Below are positions 60,923 to 64,000 of a stretch of 64,000 bases of DNA, piece after piece; positions within the stretch are counted from its first letter, which is position 1; each line of letters starts with the position of its first letter. This stretch comes from DAHUYF01 sp052143095. Lineage in GTDB: Bacteria > Pseudomonadota > Alphaproteobacteria > ATCC43930 > CGMCC-115725. The notes beneath the pieces were generated by a model that was not told where the DNA came from, made no database searches, and saw nothing but the letters and a program-made list of their open reading frames with translations. A program made the translations under genes and the position numbers. The stretch lies in the NCBI GenBank assembly GCA_052143095.1, contig JBKQTR010000269.1:13646-77645 (forward strand), given 5' to 3'.

Positions 60923-61900
60923 GTGCACCGACGCCGCTTCGTTCTCGCTCTGCTGCTGCTTGCCGGGCTCGGCAAGGCGCCCCCGGCACCGGCGGCGGAA
61001 GAGGATTTCGCCGGCTGGCTCGCCGGTTTGCGCCAGGACGCGCTGGCCCAGGGCATAAGGCCTGCGACGCTCGACCGCGCCCTTGCCGGCCTCGAGCCCT
61101 TGCCGCGGGTCATCGAGCTCGACCGCCAGCAGCCCGAGAGCGTCGTCAGCTATGCCGATTATCTCCGCCGCGTGGTCTCGCCGGAGCGAATCCAGGCGGC
61201 GCGCCAGCACTTGGCGCAGAACCGCGCGCTGCTCGACGAGGTCGCCCGCCGCTATGGCGTCCAGCCGCGCTTCATCGTGGCGCTGTGGGGGATCGAGACC
61301 ACCTTCGGCGAGGCGAGCGGCAAGTTCCCGGTGATCGCTTCGCTCGCCACCTTGGCTTATGACGGAAGGCGCGGCGCCTTCTTCCGCAAGGAGCTGATCA
61401 ACGCGCTGCGCATCGTCGAGCAGGACAATGTCGACCCCAAGGAGATGCTGGGCTCCTGGGCCGGCGCCATGGGGCAGAGCCAGTTCATGCCGTCGAGCTT
61501 CCTGCTCTATGCCGTGAGCTATAGCGGCGACGGCAGGCGCGACATCTGGCACCGGCGCGCGGATGTCTTCGCCTCGATCGCCAATTACCTGGCGCAGCTC
61601 GGCTGGCGGCAGGACGAGAGCTGGGGCCGCGTCGTGACCCTGCCGGCAAGGCTCGACCCGGCGCTGATCGGGCCCGGCATCAAGAAGCCGCTGACGGAAT
61701 GGCGCAAGCTCGGGCTGCGCCGCGCCGATGGCGGGAAGCTGCCGGAGGCGCCGATCGAGGCCTCGCTGCTGCAGCCGGGCGCGCCGGACGGCCCCGCCGT
61801 GCTGGTCTATGACAATTATCGCGTGCTGATGAAGTGGAACAGCTCCAACTATTTTGCCACCGCCGTCGGTCTTCTTGCCGATGGTATGGGGCAGCGGTAG
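60923..61900 (+). CDS. Lytic murein transglycosylase (MltB/SltB-like)
   Basis: 325 aa from GTG 60923, selected because it begins a signal peptide (RRRFVLALLLLAGLGKAPPA). MltB-type SLT domain with the catalytic Glu125 (VALWGIETTFGEASGKF), GSWAGAMGQSQFMPSSFLLY and WHRRADVFASIANYL. It cuts the glycan strand of peptidoglycan to 1,6-anhydro ends. ATG 60857 would add 22 non-signal residues. Followed at 30 bp by rlpA and then dacA, a cell-wall remodelling set. Confidence 0.92.
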   Translation: MHRRRFVLALLLLAGLGKAPPAPAAEEDFAGWLAGLRQDALAQGIRPATLDRALAGLEPLPRVIELDRQQPESVVSYADYLRRVVSPERIQAARQHLAQNRALLDEVARRYGVQPRFIVALWGIETTFGEASGKFPVIASLATLAYDGRRGAFFRKELINALRIVEQDNVDPKEMLGSWAGAMGQSQFMPSSFLLYAVSYSGDGRRDIWHRRADVFASIANYLAQLGWRQDESWGRVVTLPARLDPALIGPGIKKPLTEWRKLGLRRADGGKLPEAPIEASLLQPGAPDGPAVLVYDNYRVLMKWNSSNYFATAVGLLADGMGQR

Positions 61901-61930
61901 TATATACTAGCTATAGGCAGCACGCGCCCC

Positions 61931-62872
61931 ATGATCCGCCGCCCCGCCCAGCACCTCGCCGCGCTCGCCCTTCTCGGGCTGCTGGCGGCGTGCGCCGGCC
62001 AGGCGCCGGCGCCGGCGCCGACATCGGCGACCGGCGGCCCCACCTATAAGGTCGGCCAGCCCTATCAGATCAACGGCACTTGGTACTACCCGGCGGAAGA
62101 TTTCGGCTATGACGAGACCGGGATCGCCTCCTGGTATGGCGAGGATTTCCACGGCAAGTACACCGCCAACGGCGAGGTCTTCGATCTCAACGCGCTGACG
62201 GCGGCGCACCGCACGCTGCCGATGCCGTGCGTGGTGCGGGTGACCAACCTCGATAACGGCCGCTCGATCGAGCTGCGCGTCAACGATCGCGGTCCCTATG
62301 CCCGCGGTCGGATCATCGATGTCTCGCGCCGCGCGGCGCAGCTTCTGGGCTTCGAGGGGCCGGGCACCGCCAAGGTACGGGTCAAGATCCTGGTGCCGGA
62401 AAGCATTCAGGTGGCAAGCCTGGCGCGGCGCAACAGCGGCGCCGACATGCTGGCCGGCGAACAGGCGCAGGCGGCGCCGGTAGTGCCGGTGGTGACGCAG
62501 AGGCTGGCGCCGGTGCCGGGGGTGCGGGTGGCCTCGACCGAGCCGCCGCCCTTGCCGCCGCCGCATCCGACGCCAACGCCCGCGCCGGTCGCCGCCGCGC
62601 CCGCGGCGCTGCCGGCGACCGTGGCGGTGGTGCCGGTCAATCCGACCCAGATCTATATCCAGGCCGGCGCCTTTGCCGTTGCCGACAATGCCGTGAAGGT
62701 GAAGAGCCGGCTCGACCCGCTGGGAGCGGTGAAGGTGCAGGGCGTCCGCGTCAACGGCGTCGACCTCTACCGCGTCCGTCTCGGGCCGATCTCCAATGTC
62801 GATGAGGCTGATCGGCTGCTCGACCGGGTGGTCGGCACCGGCCTCACCGAAGCGCGCATCGTCGTCGATTGA
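61931..62872 (+). CDS. rlpA: Septal ring lytic transglycosylase RlpA, lipoprotein with SPOR domain
   Basis: 313 aa. Lipobox LLAAC with Cys21; Pro/Ala linker; double-psi beta-barrel at about 60-160 (IASWYGEDFHGKYTANGEVF, AAHRTLPMPCVVRVTNLDNG, RVNDRGPYARGRIIDVSRRA), carrying the conserved His/Asp residues of RlpA; then a Pro-rich linker and C-terminal SPOR domain (about 235-313; IYIQAGAFAVADNAVKVKSR). It cleaves naked glycan at the division septum, where SPOR localises it. Lies between mltB-like and dacA genes. Confidence 0.95.
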   Translation: MIRRPAQHLAALALLGLLAACAGQAPAPAPTSATGGPTYKVGQPYQINGTWYYPAEDFGYDETGIASWYGEDFHGKYTANGEVFDLNALTAAHRTLPMPCVVRVTNLDNGRSIELRVNDRGPYARGRIIDVSRRAAQLLGFEGPGTAKVRVKILVPESIQVASLARRNSGADMLAGEQAQAAPVVPVVTQRLAPVPGVRVASTEPPPLPPPHPTPTPAPVAAAPAALPATVAVVPVNPTQIYIQAGAFAVADNAVKVKSRLDPLGAVKVQGVRVNGVDLYRVRLGPISNVDEADRLLDRVVGTGLTEARIVVD

Positions 62873-62974
62873 TGCAGCGCCTAGAAATCATATTTTCGGC
62901 GCAATCCGTCGCTAGCGTGACGCATCGCCGAGCCATGGCGCGAGGCTCGCGCCGATGTCAGCGAGAGTGACCGC

Positions 62975-64000
62975 ATGAAGAGCCCGACTTTGTCCCGCCT
63001 CGCCGGCTGGGGAATTCTCTTTCTCGTCCTCGGCTTCGCCCAACCCGCCGCCGCCGACCGGCCCAGCTTCGACACCACGGCGCGCAACGCCATCGTCATC
63101 GACTTTCAGACCGGCGCGGTGATGCTCAACAAGAATGCCGATCAGCGCATCCCGACGGCGTCGATGAGCAAGATCATGACCGCCTATACCGTCTACACCT
63201 ACCTGGCCGAGGGCAAGGCCAAGCTCGACGACGTGCTGCCGGTGAGCGAGCAGGCCTGGCGCACCGGCGGCTCCAAGATGTTCGTGCCCTATCCCGGCCA
63301 GGCGAAGGTCGAGGATCTCCTGCGCGGCATGATCATCCAATCCGGCAACGACGCCTGCGTCGTGCTCGCCGAGGGCCTCGCCGGCAGCCTCACCGCCTTC
63401 GTCGAAAAGATGAACGAGCTGGCGCAGAAGATGGGGCTTAAGGACAGCCATTTCGCCAATGTCGACGGCTTGCCGGCGCCCGGCCACTACATGTCGCCGC
63501 GCGATCTCGCGACGCTCTCGCGCCATCTCATCCAGGACTTCCCGCAATTCTACCGCTACGAGGCGGAGAAGGACTTCACCTATAACGGCATCAAGCAGGG
63601 CAACCGCAATCCGCTGCTCTACAAGGATCTCGGCGCCGACGGCATCAAGACCGGCCATACCGAAGAGGCGGGTTATGGCCTCGTCGGCTCGGCGGTGCGC
63701 AACGGCCGGCGCATCGTCTTCGTGCTCTCCGGCATGGAGAGCATGAAAGAGCGCGCGCAGGAGAGCGAACGCGTGCTCGACTGGGCCTATCGCGAGTTTA
63801 GCAACTACGCCATCGTCAAGGCGGGCGAGACCATCGACGAGGCGCCGGTCTGGATGGGCGTGCAGGACAAGGTGACGGTGGCGCCGGCCAAGGACGCCAC
63901 CGTGACGCTGTGGCTGGCGGCGCGCAAGGATCTCAAAGTGACCGCGGTCTATGACGGCACGCTGAAGGCACCGGTGGCGAAAGGTCAGATCGTCGGCAAG
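62975..64000 (+). CDS. dacA: D-alanyl-D-alanine carboxypeptidase (serine-type, low-molecular-weight PBP), partial
   Basis: 342 codons in the window, the C-terminus lies beyond. Signal peptide (LAGWGILFLVLGFAQPAAA). All three penicillin-binding motifs are intact: Ser63-x-x-Lys66 (SMSK), Ser123-Gly-Asn125 (IQSGND) and Lys225-Thr-Gly227 (IKTGHT). The start of the PBP5-like C-terminal beta domain is seen (FSNYAIVKAGETIDEAPVWM). It trims the terminal D-Ala from peptidoglycan stem peptides. 102 bp after rlpA; probable continuation of the cell-wall operon. Confidence 0.95.
   Translation, partial: MKSPTLSRLAGWGILFLVLGFAQPAAADRPSFDTTARNAIVIDFQTGAVMLNKNADQRIPTASMSKIMTAYTVYTYLAEGKAKLDDVLPVSEQAWRTGGSKMFVPYPGQAKVEDLLRGMIIQSGNDACVVLAEGLAGSLTAFVEKMNELAQKMGLKDSHFANVDGLPAPGHYMSPRDLATLSRHLIQDFPQFYRYEAEKDFTYNGIKQGNRNPLLYKDLGADGIKTGHTEEAGYGLVGSAVRNGRRIVFVLSGMESMKERAQESERVLDWAYREFSNYAIVKAGETIDEAPVWMGVQDKVTVAPAKDATVTLWLAARKDLKVTAVYDGTLKAPVAKGQIVGK

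Noticed and set aside
1..64000. CRISPR arrays, rRNA genes, insertion sequences, integrases and prophage structural genes
   Set aside because: I looked for regular spaced repeats, rRNA segments, transposase motifs and capsid/tail patterns and saw none. The CACGGAG element is the only mobile-like repeat.

Overview
The window is high-GC chromosomal DNA from an alphaproteobacterium, probably of the Rhodospirillales/Hyphomicrobiales kind. This placement is inferred from codon use, dense overlapping operons, frequent GTG/TTG starts, HWxx-free PAS hybrid kinases, and a mltB-like/rlpA/dacA run at the right end. No species can be named from sequence alone. About 60 genes are supported, with one tRNA, one amber-interrupted gene, one small inverted-repeat element and several candidate operators.

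Layout. 1-7.8 kb: a Tat-exported flavin amine oxidase (cut by the window edge), a hybrid histidine kinase, a TonB receptor, and a divergent NarL-type kinase/regulator pair. 8.9-14.6 kb: a divergent four-gene cluster (CapK-like adenylating enzyme and LPLAT acyltransferase one way; GMC oxidoreductase and GT4 glycosyltransferase the other) that looks like a glycolipid or capped-lipid pathway. 14.7-19.3 kb: iron uptake (outer-membrane protein, TonB receptor, FTR1 permease, cupredoxin) with two matching Fur-like boxes. 19.4-24.3 kb: an enoyl-CoA hydratase/VOC/BtuF-like operon, a cupin, a higBA-type toxin-antitoxin pair and a Tat-exported FAH-family enzyme. 24.3-32.0 kb: a four-gene operon of three transglutaminase-like proteins (one fused to DUF2126) and a circularly permuted ATP-grasp/alpha-E protein, the strongest candidate for an uncharacterised biochemical system. 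32.4-40.5 kb: a TPR-glycosyltransferase, a PAS hybrid kinase with a receiver protein, a chemoreceptor and a mazEF-type pair. 40.7-46.9 kb: an RND-MFP-OMF efflux operon behind an AT-rich island.

46.9-55.8 kb is accessory in character: a gene broken by an in-frame TAG, a lower-GC neighbour with a possible HEPN-like C-terminus, a tumE/tumA pair, an EmrAB-type pump, vapBC, tRNA-Ser(UGA), and two plasmid/phage-flavoured hypotheticals. No integrase or transposase is visible. 55.9-64 kb is housekeeping-like: DJ-1/PfpI protein, PilZ protein, NUDIX hydrolase, thioesterase, GST, DUF2189 membrane protein, and the cell-wall set MltB-like/RlpA/DacA, the last running off the right edge.

Regulatory themes: four different toxin-antitoxin modules each have a palindrome or direct repeat over or near the promoter. 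Two iron-uptake promoters share a TTGCGAA...TTCGCAA-type box. A perfect 20-bp palindrome separates the NUDIX gene from a small PilZ-linked gene. All functions are inferred from motifs and context; no database search was possible.
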